NCBI GenBank assembly: GCA_964515555.1
Contig: CAZEVY010000075.1
Location: 1-26,900 of the forward strand
DNA from: CAZEVY01 sp964515555
GTDB taxonomy: Bacteria; Acidobacteriota; Terriglobia; Bryobacterales; Bryobacteraceae
Reading direction: 5' to 3'
Length of the DNA: 26,900 nucleotides
Below the pieces are notes generated by a model. The model was not told where the DNA came from and made no database searches. It was given only the letters and a program-made list of their open reading frames with translations. Positions within the stretch are counted from its first letter, which is position 1, and each line of letters starts with the position of its first letter. The position numbers and the translations under genes were made by a program. This document shows, one piece after another, positions 1 to 9,694 of the stretch.

Positions 1-1438
<1,438 letters not shown>

Positions 1439-1439
1439 A

Positions 1440-2690
1440 TCAGTTCTTCGCGTAGCGGGCGAGGAGTTCGTCAAGGGTGGCGCTCTCCTGGCCGCCGGTG
1501 GTCATGTCCTTCAGCGTGAAACTGCCCGCGGCCAGCTCGGAGTCGCCGGCGATGAGCACACGCCGGGCGCCGAGCTTGTTGGCGGTCTCGAGGGCGCGCT
1601 TGAGCTTGGCGTCGGGGCCGAGCTCGACGATGGCGCCACGGCGGCGAAGTTGTTGCGCGATGCCGGCCGCGCGCCGCGCCGCTTCGGCGCCGATGGGCGC
1701 GATGTAGAGTTCGAGCGCATGCCGCCAGGCGCCGCCGTGTTTTTCCTCGACGGTCATGACGAGGCGATCCTCGCCGATCGAGAAGCCGATTCCGGGGGCG
1801 GGCACCTTGGAGCCGAGCTGCTCGGCGAGGCCGTCGTAACGGCCGCCGCCCATGACGGAGTTCTGCGCGCCGAGGGCGCCGTGGAGAATCTCGAAGGTGG
1901 TGCGGCGATAGTAGTCGAGGCCGCGCACCAGGCGCGGGCGCGGCGTGTAGGCGATGCCGCGGTCGTCAAGGTATTGCCGGACCGAGGCGTAGTGCGCGCG
2001 GCAGTCGGCGCACAGGTGGTCGACGATGGAGGGAAGCGTGTCGATGACGGGCTGGCACTCGGGGATCTTGCAGTCGAGCACGCGCAGCGGGTTGGTCTCG
2101 GCGCGGCGGCGGCAATCGCCGCAGAGCCGCGGGGCGGCCTCACGGAGGCTCGCGCGCAGGCGCTCGACGTACGCCGGGCGGCAGTTCGGGCAGCCGACGG
2201 AGTTGACGATGAGCTCGAAGTCGCCGACGCCGCAGCGTTCGAGCAGCTCGACGATCATCTCGATGACTTCGCCGTCGACGTAGGGCTCCTCGGAGCCGAT
2301 GGCCTCGGCGCCGATCTGGTAGAACTGCCGGTAACGGCCCTTCTGCGGGCGCTCGCGGCGGAACATCGGGCCGATGTAGTAGAGCTTCTGCAGGCCGGCC
2401 TGCTGGTCGAGGCGATGCTCGATGTAGGCGCGGATGACGGAGGCCGTGCACTCGGGACGCAGCGTGATCGACGAGCCGTCGCGGTCCTCGAAGGTGTACA
2501 TCTCCTTCGAAACGATATCGGTCTCCTCGCCGACGCCGCGCGCGAACAACTGGGTCTCCTCGAAGATGGGCGTGCGGATCTCCTGGTAGTTATAGGCCCG
2601 GAAGACGTCGCGCGCGATGGACTCCACGCGATTCCACACCTCGCTCGCCGGCGGCATAATGTCGCGCGTGCCCTTCACGGCGCGGATCAC
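1440..2690 (-). CDS. hisS: Histidyl-tRNA synthetase
   Basis: Class II synthetase that attaches histidine to tRNA-His; 416 residues, normal for bacterial HisS. Visible motifs: N-terminal KGTRDIMPP; LRPECTASVIRAY (about 77-89); motif 2 GPMFRRERPQKGRYRQF (107-123); the HisRS-specific RGLDYY (256-261); GGGRYDGL (281-288); and motif 3 GIGFSIGEDRL (300-310). Paired cysteines in the 166-230 insertion (CPNC, CGDC, CADC) are usual in many bacterial HisS. The C-terminal part is the anticodon-binding domain. Its ATG overlaps the stop of the upstream gamma-carbonic anhydrase gene by 4 nt (ATGA), and aspS follows after 1 nt, so the three genes form a coupled unit. Confidence 0.97.
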   Translation of the reverse strand: MIRAVKGTRDIMPPASEVWNRVESIARDVFRAYNYQEIRTPIFEETQLFARGVGEETDIVSKEMYTFEDRDGSSITLRPECTASVIRAYIEHRLDQQAGLQKLYYIGPMFRRERPQKGRYRQFYQIGAEAIGSEEPYVDGEVIEMIVELLERCGVGDFELIVNSVGCPNCRPAYVERLRASLREAAPRLCGDCRRRAETNPLRVLDCKIPECQPVIDTLPSIVDHLCADCRAHYASVRQYLDDRGIAYTPRPRLVRGLDYYRRTTFEILHGALGAQNSVMGGGRYDGLAEQLGSKVPAPGIGFSIGEDRLVMTVEEKHGGAWRHALELYIAPIGAEAARRAAGIAQQLRRRGAIVELGPDAKLKRALETANKLGARRVLIAGDSELAAGSFTLKDMTTGGQESATLDELLARYAKN

Positions 2691-3199
2691 GGCTGCTGTT
2701 CCTTATAGCTTTGCCCCAGCGCGACGTAGTGCTCGGCGTTGACGCGGAAGCGCTCGCGCTCCTCGGCGCCGACGGCGCGCCGCACCTTGCCCGGCACGCC
2801 CATGACGAGGCTCTCGGGGGGAATCTCGGTGCCCTCGGAGATCAATGCGCCAGCGGCGATGACCGACCCGCGTCCGATGCGCGCGCCGTTCAGCACGATA
2901 GCACCGATGCCGATGAGGCAGTCGTCCTCGATGGTGGCGCCATGGAGGACCACCGAGTGGCCGACTGTGACGCGGTCGCCGAGCGTGAGGGGGAAGCCGT
3001 CGTCGGCGTGGCAGACGCAGTTGTCCTGGATGTTCGAGCGCGCCCCGACGCGGATAGGCGCTACGTCGCCGCGCAAAACGGCGCAGCACCAGATGCTCGA
3101 GTGGTCGCCGACAATTACGTCGCCGATCACTTGAGCGCTGGGGTCAACATATGCCGACGCCGCAAACTGCGGCGCGACGCCGCGGTAGGACCGAATCAT
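2687..3199 (-). CDS. Gamma-carbonic anhydrase-like hexapeptide-repeat protein
   Basis: A 170-residue left-handed beta-helix protein of the gamma-CA/YrdA/PaaY group, probably a trimer. Hexapeptide-type repeats run through most of the chain (for example VDPSAQVIGDVIVGDHSSIW). The three histidines that bind the catalytic metal in this family are all present, at H64, H81 and H86 (CHADDGFP and VGHSVVLHG). Arg43 and Asp45 in LRGD also match the family. A bicarbonate or CoA-linked role is possible; true carbonic anhydrase activity is not guaranteed for YrdA-like members. It is the first gene of a coupled unit with hisS and aspS (4-nt overlap), and is divergent from the S9 peptidase gene. A perfect 7-bp inverted repeat overlaps its start codon. 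Confidence 0.9.
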   Translation of the reverse strand: MIRSYRGVAPQFAASAYVDPSAQVIGDVIVGDHSSIWCCAVLRGDVAPIRVGARSNIQDNCVCHADDGFPLTLGDRVTVGHSVVLHGATIEDDCLIGIGAIVLNGARIGRGSVIAAGALISEGTEIPPESLVMGVPGKVRRAVGAEERERFRVNAEHYVALGQSYKEQQP

Positions 3200-3217
3200 G
3201 AAGCTGGAAACTTCATG
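3197..3217. promoter_or_regulatory. Perfect inverted repeat across the gamma-CA start codon
   Basis: CATGAAG (3197-3203) and CTTCATG (3211-3217) are exact inverse repeats with a 7-nt spacer. They sit in the 60-bp divergent region, and the left arm contains the gamma-CA start codon. This could be a repressor operator or a short mRNA hairpin covering the start. No regulator can be named. Confidence 0.4.
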
Positions 3218-3246
3218 CTAACACAGGGCCGCAGGGCCTCCGGCGT

Positions 3247-3252
3247 TACAAT
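3247..3252 (+). promoter_or_regulatory. -10-like box of the S9 peptidase gene
   Basis: TACAAT matches TATAAT at 5 of 6 positions and ends 7 nt before the ATG at 3260, so transcription would begin at or next to the start codon. No clear -35 or Shine-Dalgarno sequence is visible. Confidence 0.5.
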
Positions 3253-3259
3253 CGAATCT

Positions 3260-5275
3260 ATGATCCGTTTTTCCCTGGCGCTGGCGTGTGCGCTTGCCGC
3301 ACACGCGCAGAAGGCGCCGTTCGACGTGAACGCCATGCTGAAGCTGAATCGCATCGCCGACCCGCAGCTTTCGCCCGACGGCCGGCAGGTGCTGTTCAGC
3401 GTGCAGACCATCGACGTCGAGAAGAACACCCGGCCGCGGCAACTGTGGATCGTGCCGATCGAGGGCGGTGCGCCGCGGCAGCTCACGCGCGACGGAACCG
3501 CAAACTCCCGCGGGCGGTGGTCGCCCGATTCCAAGCGCATCGCGTTCGTTTCGAATCGCGGCGGGTCGTCGCAGATCTGGACGATGGACCCGGACGGCGC
3601 GAACGCCAAGCAGGTGACCGCGCTGGCGACCGAAGCCGACGGGGTGACGTTTTCGCCGGACGGCAAGAACCTGGTGTTTACCAGCGACGTGTATCCAGAC
3701 TGTGCCGACGAGGCCTGCAACAAGAAGAAGCTCGACGAGGAGACCGCGAGCAAGGTAAAGGCGCGCATCTACACTTCGCTGCTCTATCGTCACTGGGACC
3801 AGTGGCAGGGGACGCGCCGGCGCCACCTGATGGCGGTGCCCGCCGCGGGCGGCGCCGCGCGGGACTTGACGCCGGGGGCGCGCGACGTGCCGCCGTTTTC
3901 GCTGGGCGGGCCGGACGACTATGCGATCTCGCCGGACGGCAAGGAGGTCGCCTACGTGGCGATCACCGATCCGGAACCGGCCGTCAGCACGAATTCGGAC
4001 CTCTATCTCGTGCCGCTGGAGGGCGGCGAGGCGCGCCGCATCACCGAGAACACGGCCGCCGATAATTCGCCGCTGTACTCGCCGGACGGGAAGTACATCG
4101 CCTACCGGGTGCAGCTGCGCGCCGGCTACGAGAGCGACAAGTGGCGGCTGGCGGTGATGGATCGGGAATCGTCGAAACCGCAGATTCTTACCGAGGGTCT
4201 GGACCGCGCGGTGGGGAGCATGACCTGGTCGCCGGACTCGCGGCGGATTTTCTTCACGGCGGAGGATCGCGGGCGCAGCGGGATTCACATGATTCCGGTG
4301 ACGGGTGGGGCCACGCGGAGCGTCGCATCGGGCAACAGTCATCTGGACGACACCCAGTTCACGCCCGACGGCAAGACCATGATCTACACGGAGATGAGCG
4401 GGTCGCGTCCGATGGAGATTTTCCGCGGGTCGGCGGCGGGGGGGACGCCGGCGGCGCTCACGAAGCTGAACGAAGCGATCCTGGGCGCGCACCAACTGAC
4501 GCCGCTGGAGGAGTTCTGGGTGGAGGGGGCAGAGCGGGCGCAGGTGCACAGTTTTCTCGTAAAGCCACCTGGATTTCAGGCAAATCGGAGATATCCGGTG
4601 CTCTTTCTGATTCACGGAGGTCCGCAGGGGGCCTGGGGAGAGAGCTGGACCTACCGATGGAACGCGCAGGTGTTCGCCGCAGCGGGGTTCGTGGTGGTGA
4701 TGCCGAACCCGCGCGGATCGACCGGGTACGGCCAGAAGTTCACCGACGAGATCAACGCCGACTGGGGCGGCAAGGTCTATGAGGACATCATGGCGGTGGT
4801 GGATCACGTAACTCGCCAGCCCTACGCCGACCCGGACCGCTTCGCGGCGGCGGGCGGGTCCTACGGGGGCTACATGGTGAACTGGATGCTCGGCCACACC
4901 AACCGGTTCAAGGCGTTCGTCTCGCACGCGGGGGTGTACGACCTGCGCAGCATGGGCGGAGAGACCGAGGAGTTATGGTTCACGACGTGGGAATTTCGGG
5001 GAATGCCGTGGGACACGCCGGAAATTCACGAGCGCTGGTCGCCGAGCAACTTCGTGAAGGAGTTCAAGACGCCCACGCTGGTGATCCACGGAGAGCTGGA
5101 TTACCGGGTCCCTTACGGGCAGGGGCTTCAGCTTTTCACTGGCCTGAAGATGATGAAGGTTCCGTCGAAGCTGCTGCTGTTCCCCGACGAGGGTCACTGG
5201 ATCGGGAAGCCGCAGAATACGCTGCTGTGGTACAAGACGTTTCTCGATTGGGTCGGGGAGTGGACGCGGAAATAG
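3260..5275 (+). CDS. Secreted S9 family prolyl-oligopeptidase-like peptidase (DPP5/acylaminoacyl-peptidase type)
   Basis: A 671-residue serine peptidase that probably trims peptides outside the cytoplasm. The start at 3260 gives a short signal peptide (MIRFSLALACALAAHAQ); the frame is open upstream, but that stretch is antisense to the gamma-CA gene. Residues about 25-400 hold PD40/WD40-like propeller blades (LSPDGRQVLFSV, WSPDSKRIAFVSNR, FSPDGKNLVFTSD, ISPDGKEVAYVA, YSPDGKYIAYR, WSPDSRRIFFTAE). The C-terminal alpha/beta hydrolase has the nucleophile in GGSYGGYM (S534), Asp614 in GELDYRVPYGQG and His646 in DEGHWIGKP, a complete triad. HGGPQGAWG is the oxyanion region. It ends 1 nt before the stop of the convergent dehydrogenase gene. 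Confidence 0.94.
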   Translation: MIRFSLALACALAAHAQKAPFDVNAMLKLNRIADPQLSPDGRQVLFSVQTIDVEKNTRPRQLWIVPIEGGAPRQLTRDGTANSRGRWSPDSKRIAFVSNRGGSSQIWTMDPDGANAKQVTALATEADGVTFSPDGKNLVFTSDVYPDCADEACNKKKLDEETASKVKARIYTSLLYRHWDQWQGTRRRHLMAVPAAGGAARDLTPGARDVPPFSLGGPDDYAISPDGKEVAYVAITDPEPAVSTNSDLYLVPLEGGEARRITENTAADNSPLYSPDGKYIAYRVQLRAGYESDKWRLAVMDRESSKPQILTEGLDRAVGSMTWSPDSRRIFFTAEDRGRSGIHMIPVTGGATRSVASGNSHLDDTQFTPDGKTMIYTEMSGSRPMEIFRGSAAGGTPAALTKLNEAILGAHQLTPLEEFWVEGAERAQVHSFLVKPPGFQANRRYPVLFLIHGGPQGAWGESWTYRWNAQVFAAAGFVVVMPNPRGSTGYGQKFTDEINADWGGKVYEDIMAVVDHVTRQPYADPDRFAAAGGSYGGYMVNWMLGHTNRFKAFVSHAGVYDLRSMGGETEELWFTTWEFRGMPWDTPEIHERWSPSNFVKEFKTPTLVIHGELDYRVPYGQGLQLFTGLKMMKVPSKLLLFPDEGHWIGKPQNTLLWYKTFLDWVGEWTRK

Positions 5276-5276
5276 C

Positions 5277-6551
5277 TCAGTACACCGTCATCGACTCCTC
5301 GAACAATCGAGCCAGATCCTCCGCCGACGCCGGGCGCGGCGAGAGCTTGGTCACGCGATGCTGCGGCAGAGTCCCTTCGACGAGCGCGGGAATGTCCGAC
5401 GCCGAATAGCCGAGCGCGGAGAGGCCGCGCGGGACGCCCAGGCGCGACATCATCGCGACGATCGTATCCGCGAGAATCGCACCGGCGTCGGCGGCGCGCG
5501 CCCGCGAGACATCGGCGCCGAGGGCTTCGGCGGCGCGCAAGTGGCGATCCGGACAGGCCGGCGCGGTGAAACGGAACACCGCCGGCGCGTTGAGAATCAC
5601 CGATATCCCGTGCGGCACCATGGCGCGGTCGGCCGGATAGCCGCGCGCCCGGTAGTCGCGAACGCGCCCCGACACCGGGTACGACATTCCGTGCGGCAGA
5701 TGCACGCCCGCGTTGCCGAACCCGACGCCGGCGTACGACGCCGCCAGCAGCATGGCGCCGCGGGCCTCGTCGTCGGAGGGGTCGGCGACGGCGCGCGGAA
5801 GGAAGCGCGCCACCATTCTCAGCGCCTCGATCGACCACACGTCGCTGATCGGATTCGAGCCCTGATAGGCGGGCCGCAGCACGGGGCGCTCGGGGCGGGA
5901 ACGCCCGGTGTAGGGAATCGCCGTGTAGGACTCCACGGCGTGGCTCAGGACGTCGAGGCCGGTTGCCGCGGCGACCTCGAGGGGCTGCGTGCGGGTGTTC
6001 TCCGGATCGAGAATGCCGAGCGTGGGCTTGAGGCGGCGGTGCGCGATGCCGGTCTTGGCGTGCATGGCGACCAGGTCGAAAATGGCGACGCCAGTGGTCT
6101 CGCTGCCGGTGCCCGCGGTGGTCGGAACGGCGATGAGCGGCTTCAACGGGCCGGGCACGGGCAGTCCCTTGCCGATGGGCGGATTCACGTAGTCGAGGAA
6201 ATCGGCGGGCGGGTAGGTGGAATAGAGATTGGCGGCCTTGGCGGTGTCGATAGTCGAGCCGCCGCCGACTGCCACGAAGGCGTCGAAGCCGCGCCCGGCG
6301 GCGGCGATGGCCTCACGAAAAGACTCATCGGTAGGCTCGACGCGGACGCGGTCGAACAGCTCGAAGCGGACGCCGTGGCGGTCGAGGGAATCGACGACGC
6401 GCGCGACCGGCGGCAGGCCGGCGAGGACGGGATCGGTCAGCACGAGCACGCGCGCGGCGCGCATTTCGCCGAGGTCCATGCCGATCTCGGAGGTCGCGCC
6501 CGGGCCGTAGCGGATGCTCGAAGTGGCGAGCTCGAAGGCGATTTCGTTCAC
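5277..6551 (-). CDS. Iron-containing alcohol dehydrogenase, hydroxyacid-oxoacid transhydrogenase (ADHFE1-like)
   Basis: A 424-residue group III metal-dependent alcohol dehydrogenase. The region PLKPLIAVPTTAGTGSETTG, then DFLDYVNPPIGKG, RPAYQGSNPISDVWS and GVGFGNAGVHLPHGMSYPV, is characteristic of the ADHFE1 subfamily. Those enzymes couple 4-hydroxybutyrate oxidation to 2-oxoglutarate reduction. The NAD(P)-binding GGGST (about 96-100) is present, as are the metal ligands Asp/His in GLDVLSHAVES, His in GVHLPHG and His in MVPHG. The GTG start at 6551 gives the family-typical N-terminus; a TAATCT box ends 6 nt upstream and no Shine-Dalgarno sequence is seen. The substrate is inferred from family only. 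Confidence 0.9.
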   Translation of the reverse strand: MNEIAFELATSSIRYGPGATSEIGMDLGEMRAARVLVLTDPVLAGLPPVARVVDSLDRHGVRFELFDRVRVEPTDESFREAIAAAGRGFDAFVAVGGGSTIDTAKAANLYSTYPPADFLDYVNPPIGKGLPVPGPLKPLIAVPTTAGTGSETTGVAIFDLVAMHAKTGIAHRRLKPTLGILDPENTRTQPLEVAAATGLDVLSHAVESYTAIPYTGRSRPERPVLRPAYQGSNPISDVWSIEALRMVARFLPRAVADPSDDEARGAMLLAASYAGVGFGNAGVHLPHGMSYPVSGRVRDYRARGYPADRAMVPHGISVILNAPAVFRFTAPACPDRHLRAAEALGADVSRARAADAGAILADTIVAMMSRLGVPRGLSALGYSASDIPALVEGTLPQHRVTKLSPRPASAEDLARLFEESMTVY

Positions 6552-6557
6552 CGCCCC

Positions 6558-6563
6558 AGATTA
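6558..6563 (-). promoter_or_regulatory. -10-like box of the ADHFE1-like gene
   Basis: On the minus strand TAATCT is followed by GGGGCG and then the GTG start at 6551, a 6-nt gap that would give a leaderless or nearly leaderless message. The -35 region is poor. Confidence 0.4.
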
Positions 6564-6608
6564 GCTCTCCATTGATCACGCGCACAACGCAGCCGCGGCA
6601 CTCGGGCT

Positions 6609-7252
6609 TCAGGATAAGTGAGGCTGCGCGGCGTCGGCACCGCGGCGCTGTGCGCTCAGTCGCGGCAGGAAGCGGCCGGTGCGCGCCATGTAGTCGCGAT
6701 ACGAGTCGCCGAAGCGGGCGATGAGATTCTCCTCCTCCTTGCGGGTGCGCACGGCAAGGAGGGTGAAGATCAGCACGCATCCGGCGGCGAAGAGCCAGCG
6801 GCCGGTCGCCAGCGTCATAGCGGGCCCGACGAGCCAGAGGCCGTTGTAGAGCGGATTCCGCACCCATCGATAGGGCCCGGCGGTGACCAGGGTGGCGCGC
6901 GCGCGGGTCACGACCGTATCGGTCAGGTTGGCGCCGAGCGACCGCAGTACCCAGTGAATCCACAGGAATCCGGCCGCGGTCAACGGCAGGCCGGCCATCG
7001 CACCGGCTCGGGGAGGTCGAGAGCCGACCAGGCGAACAGGGTCGGGCGGACCATCCAGGCGATCATGGCGAGCCACAGCGCGAGGCCCGCGCCGCGGAGC
7101 GCGATCAGGATGAACAGACCCTCCTGCCGGCGGTCGAGGCGGTCGCCGGCGCGTGCGGCGCGGAGGCGGTGTCGCATGGCCGCAGCCATTCCGGGCAGCA
7201 GCACCGCGAGCAAGGCCCAGCGGATATTATCGTCGAGCGCTGAGTTAATCAT
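6609..7252 (-). pseudogene. Isoprenylcysteine carboxyl methyltransferase-like membrane protein, frameshifted
   Basis: Two overlapping frames each encode part of one ICMT/PEMT-family membrane methyltransferase. The first (ATG 7252 to stop at 6980) gives the hydrophobic N-terminal helices, ending in WSALDLPEPVRW. The second frame continues at AGLPLTAAGFLWIHWVLRSL and holds the family signature GPYRWVRNPLYNGLW, then EEENLIARFGDSYRDYMARTGRFLPRL. Restoring one base near 6995-6996 (GG to GGG on the minus strand) joins them into about 213 residues. A one-base deletion in a short G run fits either a real inactivating mutation or an assembly error. The C-terminal frame alone lacks the first membrane helices. 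The substrate is unknown; the family methylates cysteines, phospholipids or small molecules. Confidence 0.8.
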
Positions 7253-7260
7253 AGTTAACT
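7243..7260. promoter_or_regulatory. Palindromic operator candidate over the ICMT-like start codon
   Basis: AGTTAA-TCATAG-TTAACT is a perfect 6-bp inverted repeat with a 6-nt spacer that contains the minus-strand ATG (7250-7252). A further AGTTAATCA copy lies at 7277-7285, 34 bp from the first. In such GC-rich DNA this AT-rich cluster between divergent genes looks like binding sites for a repressor or activator of the ICMT-like gene and possibly leuA. Confidence 0.5.
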
Positions 7261-7276
7261 TACAGTAGTATGCCTT

Positions 7277-7285
7277 AGTTAATCA
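7277..7285. repeat. Second copy of AGTTAATCA
   Basis: Exact 9-bp direct copy of 7243-7251, 34 bp downstream, in the divergent region between the ICMT-like gene and leuA. It may be an additional operator half-site. Confidence 0.4.
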
Positions 7286-7350
7286 GCTCTGTCAACGGGC
7301 AGGTGGCTCCAGCCGGCGCGCCATTGCGCGAGCTTATGACGCCAAGAGAA

Positions 7351-7356
7351 TTATAA
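7351..7356 (+). promoter_or_regulatory. -10-like box of the leucine operon
   Basis: TTATAA (with TATAAA at 7352-7357) is the best -10 candidate ahead of leuA. Transcription from it would leave a leader of about 40 nt before the ATG at 7408. The -35 region is not convincing. Confidence 0.4.
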
Positions 7357-7407
7357 ATTTGCCAAATCGAAGACGGGCCAATCATACTGATGGTCAAGGT
7401 GCAGCAG

Positions 7408-8580
7408 ATGAACAATCGCGTCTACATCTTCGACACGACGCTGCGCGACGGCGAACAATCGCCCGGGTGCAGCATGACGGTCCCGGAAAAGCTGCGCATG
7501 GCGCGCAAGCTCGTCGAACTCGGCGTCGACATCATGGAGGCCGGCTTCCCGATCGCCTCCGACGGCGACTTCGAGGCCGTCGACCAGATCGCAAGGGAGT
7601 TCGGCTGGTGCCAGATCGCGGCGCTGGCGAGGGCCTGCCGGCTCGACATCGAGCGGGCGGCGAAGTCGCTGGAGCGAGCCAAGCGGCCGCGCATCCACAC
7701 CTTCATTGCCACCAGCGAGATTCACCTCAAGTACAAGTTCAACAAGTCGCAGGCGCAGATTCTCGACGAAGCGGTTGCGGCCGTGGAACTCGCCCGCCGC
7801 TACACCGACGACGTGGAGTTTTCTGCCGAAGACGCCACGCGCACGGAACCGGAATACCTGGAGCGCATCTGCCGCGCTGTGGTGGCCGCCGGGGCGCGCA
7901 CGGTGAACCTGCCCGACACGGTCGGCTGGTCCGTGCCGCATGAATACGCCGAGCTCATCGGGCGCATGGTGAAGGCGCTGAACGGCTCGGCGATCCTGAG
8001 CGTCCACTGCCACGACGACCTCGGACTCGCCGCGGCCAATTCGCTGGCGGCGCTGGCGGCCGGGGCGCGGCAGATCGAGTGCACCATCAACGGCATCGGC
8101 GAAAGGGCGGGAAACTGCTCGCTCGAAGAGGTTGTCGTCGCCATGAAGGTGCGCAACGACCAGTTGCCCTACACCACCGGCATCGTCACCGAGCAACTCT
8201 ATCCGGCGAGCCAGCTTCTCAGCCAGATGATCACTTTCGGGCCGCAGCCGAACAAGGCCATCGTCGGCGAGAACGCCTTCGCGCACGAGGCGGGCATCCA
8301 CCAGGACGGCTACCTCAAGCATCGCTCGACCTACGAGATCGTGGAACCCAAGGTGGTCGGCGTGCCCGAGAGCCGGCTGGTGCTCGGCAAGCACAGCGGG
8401 CGGCACGCGCTGGCGCAGCGCTGCGGCGACCTCGGCTTCCAGCTTTCGAAAGAGCAGGTCGACGCCGTCTACCGGCAGTTCACGGCGCTCGCCGACCGCA
8501 AGAAGGGCGTGCGCAACGACGAGATCGTCGAGCTGATCCGGCAGGTGGTGACGGCGGACCGCGCGGTGGCCGCCGACTGA
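7408..8580 (+). CDS. leuA: 2-isopropylmalate synthase, short form lacking the C-terminal regulatory domain
   Basis: Condenses acetyl-CoA with 2-oxoisovalerate, the first step of leucine synthesis. The TIM-barrel signature is FDTTLRDGEQSPGCSM; metal and catalytic motifs include LSVHCHDDLGLAAANS and ECTINGIGERAGNCSLEEV, followed by NAFAHEAGIHQDG and GKHSGRHAL. I place the start at 7408 because AAGGTG lies 6 nt upstream and MNNRVYIFDTTLRDGEQ is a normal LeuA N-terminus; ATG 7390 is an in-frame alternative (396 residues). From 7408 the protein has 390 residues against about 510 for full LeuA. It ends after the linker subdomain, so the leucine-binding LeuA dimer domain is absent. leuB starts 31 nt later, leaving no room for it. 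Homocitrate or citramalate synthase activity is possible but less likely in this operon. Confidence 0.92.
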   Translation: MNNRVYIFDTTLRDGEQSPGCSMTVPEKLRMARKLVELGVDIMEAGFPIASDGDFEAVDQIAREFGWCQIAALARACRLDIERAAKSLERAKRPRIHTFIATSEIHLKYKFNKSQAQILDEAVAAVELARRYTDDVEFSAEDATRTEPEYLERICRAVVAAGARTVNLPDTVGWSVPHEYAELIGRMVKALNGSAILSVHCHDDLGLAAANSLAALAAGARQIECTINGIGERAGNCSLEEVVVAMKVRNDQLPYTTGIVTEQLYPASQLLSQMITFGPQPNKAIVGENAFAHEAGIHQDGYLKHRSTYEIVEPKVVGVPESRLVLGKHSGRHALAQRCGDLGFQLSKEQVDAVYRQFTALADRKKGVRNDEIVELIRQVVTADRAVAAD

Positions 8581-8611
8581 GCCGCGACGGAAGGGACCGG
8601 TCCAACCGAGA

Positions 8612-9694
8612 ATGAACCTCAACGTTCTAGTTCTGCCCGGCGACGGAATCGGCGCCGAAGTCACACAGGAAGCCGTGAACGTGCTCGGCCGCGTGGCGTC
8701 GAAGTTCGGCCATACGCTGCGCATCGCCGACGGACTGCTGGGCGGCATCGCGATTCACAAGACCGGCACGCCCTTCCCCGACGAGACCCGCAAACTGGCG
8801 CTCGACGCCGACGCCACGCTCATGGGCGCCGTCGGACTCCCCGAGTTCGACAACGCGCCACCCGACAAGCGGCCGGAAAAAGGACTGCTCGGCATCCGGC
8901 AGGCGTTGGGCGTGTATGCGAATCTCAGGCCGGTGCGCACCTACGCGGCCCTGATCGACTCCTCGCCGCTGAAGAATCACCTGGTCGAAGGCACCGACAT
9001 GATCATCGTGCGCGAGCTGACCGGAGGCATCTACTACGGCACGCCGCGCGGCATCACGACCGACGGCCCCGAGGTCCGCGCGGTGAACACCATGGTCTAC
9101 ACGAACCGTGAGATCGAGCGCGTCTCGCGCATGGCGTTCGAGCTGGCCTCCAGGCGGCGCAAGAAGGTCACCAGCGTCGACAAGTCGAACGTGCTGGAGA
9201 ATTCGCAACTCTGGCGGCAGGTGGTGACGCAGGTCGCCGAGGCGTATCCGGATGTCGCGCTCGATCACCTGCTGGTCGACAACTGCGCCATGCAGTTGGT
9301 GCTGAATCCGAGGCGGTTCGACGTGGTGCTCACGGAGAACATGTTCGGCGACATCCTCAGCGACGAAGGCGCGGTGCTGGCAGGCTCGATCGGCATGCTG
9401 CCCTCGGCGTCGATCGGCGACAAGCGCCCGTCGGGGGCGTGGGTCGGGCTGTATGAGCCGGTGCACGGGTCGGCGCCCGACATCGCGGGACAGAACAAAG
9501 CCAATCCGCTGGGGGCGATCGGATCGGTGGCGGCGATGCTGGAGTACAGCTTCGGGCTGGCGGAAGAGGCCGCGGCGGTCAATCGCGCGATGGAGGCGGT
9601 GCTGGACAGCGGCCGCGTGACCGCTGATTTGAAGCCCAAGGGCGCGCCGGCGAAGACCAGCGAGGTCGGGCGCGCCGTGTGTGATGCAATATGA
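8612..9694 (+). CDS. leuB: 3-isopropylmalate dehydrogenase
   Basis: NAD-dependent oxidative decarboxylation of 3-isopropylmalate in leucine synthesis; 360 residues, the usual length. The N-terminus MNLNVLVLPGDGIGAEVTQE is typical. Substrate- and metal-binding motifs include GLLGIRQALGVYANLRPVR, RELTGGIYYGTPRG, VDKSNVLENSQLWR, DNCAMQLVLNPRRFDVVLTE, NMFGDILSDEGAVLAGSIG and EPVHGSAPDIAGQNKANP. It follows leuA by 31 nt and overlaps the next gene by 4 nt (ATGA), so it is in the middle of a coupled operon. Confidence 0.97.
   Translation: MNLNVLVLPGDGIGAEVTQEAVNVLGRVASKFGHTLRIADGLLGGIAIHKTGTPFPDETRKLALDADATLMGAVGLPEFDNAPPDKRPEKGLLGIRQALGVYANLRPVRTYAALIDSSPLKNHLVEGTDMIIVRELTGGIYYGTPRGITTDGPEVRAVNTMVYTNREIERVSRMAFELASRRRKKVTSVDKSNVLENSQLWRQVVTQVAEAYPDVALDHLLVDNCAMQLVLNPRRFDVVLTENMFGDILSDEGAVLAGSIGMLPSASIGDKRPSGAWVGLYEPVHGSAPDIAGQNKANPLGAIGSVAAMLEYSFGLAEEAAAVNRAMEAVLDSGRVTADLKPKGAPAKTSEVGRAVCDAI

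Noticed and set aside
3218..4927. 569-residue minus-strand frame
   Set aside because: Antisense to the S9 peptidase, whose catalytic triad and propeller repeats are intact.
6985..7005. Programmed ribosomal frameshift in the ICMT-like gene
   Set aside because: No slippery heptamer or strong downstream structure was seen; a simple indel explains it better.
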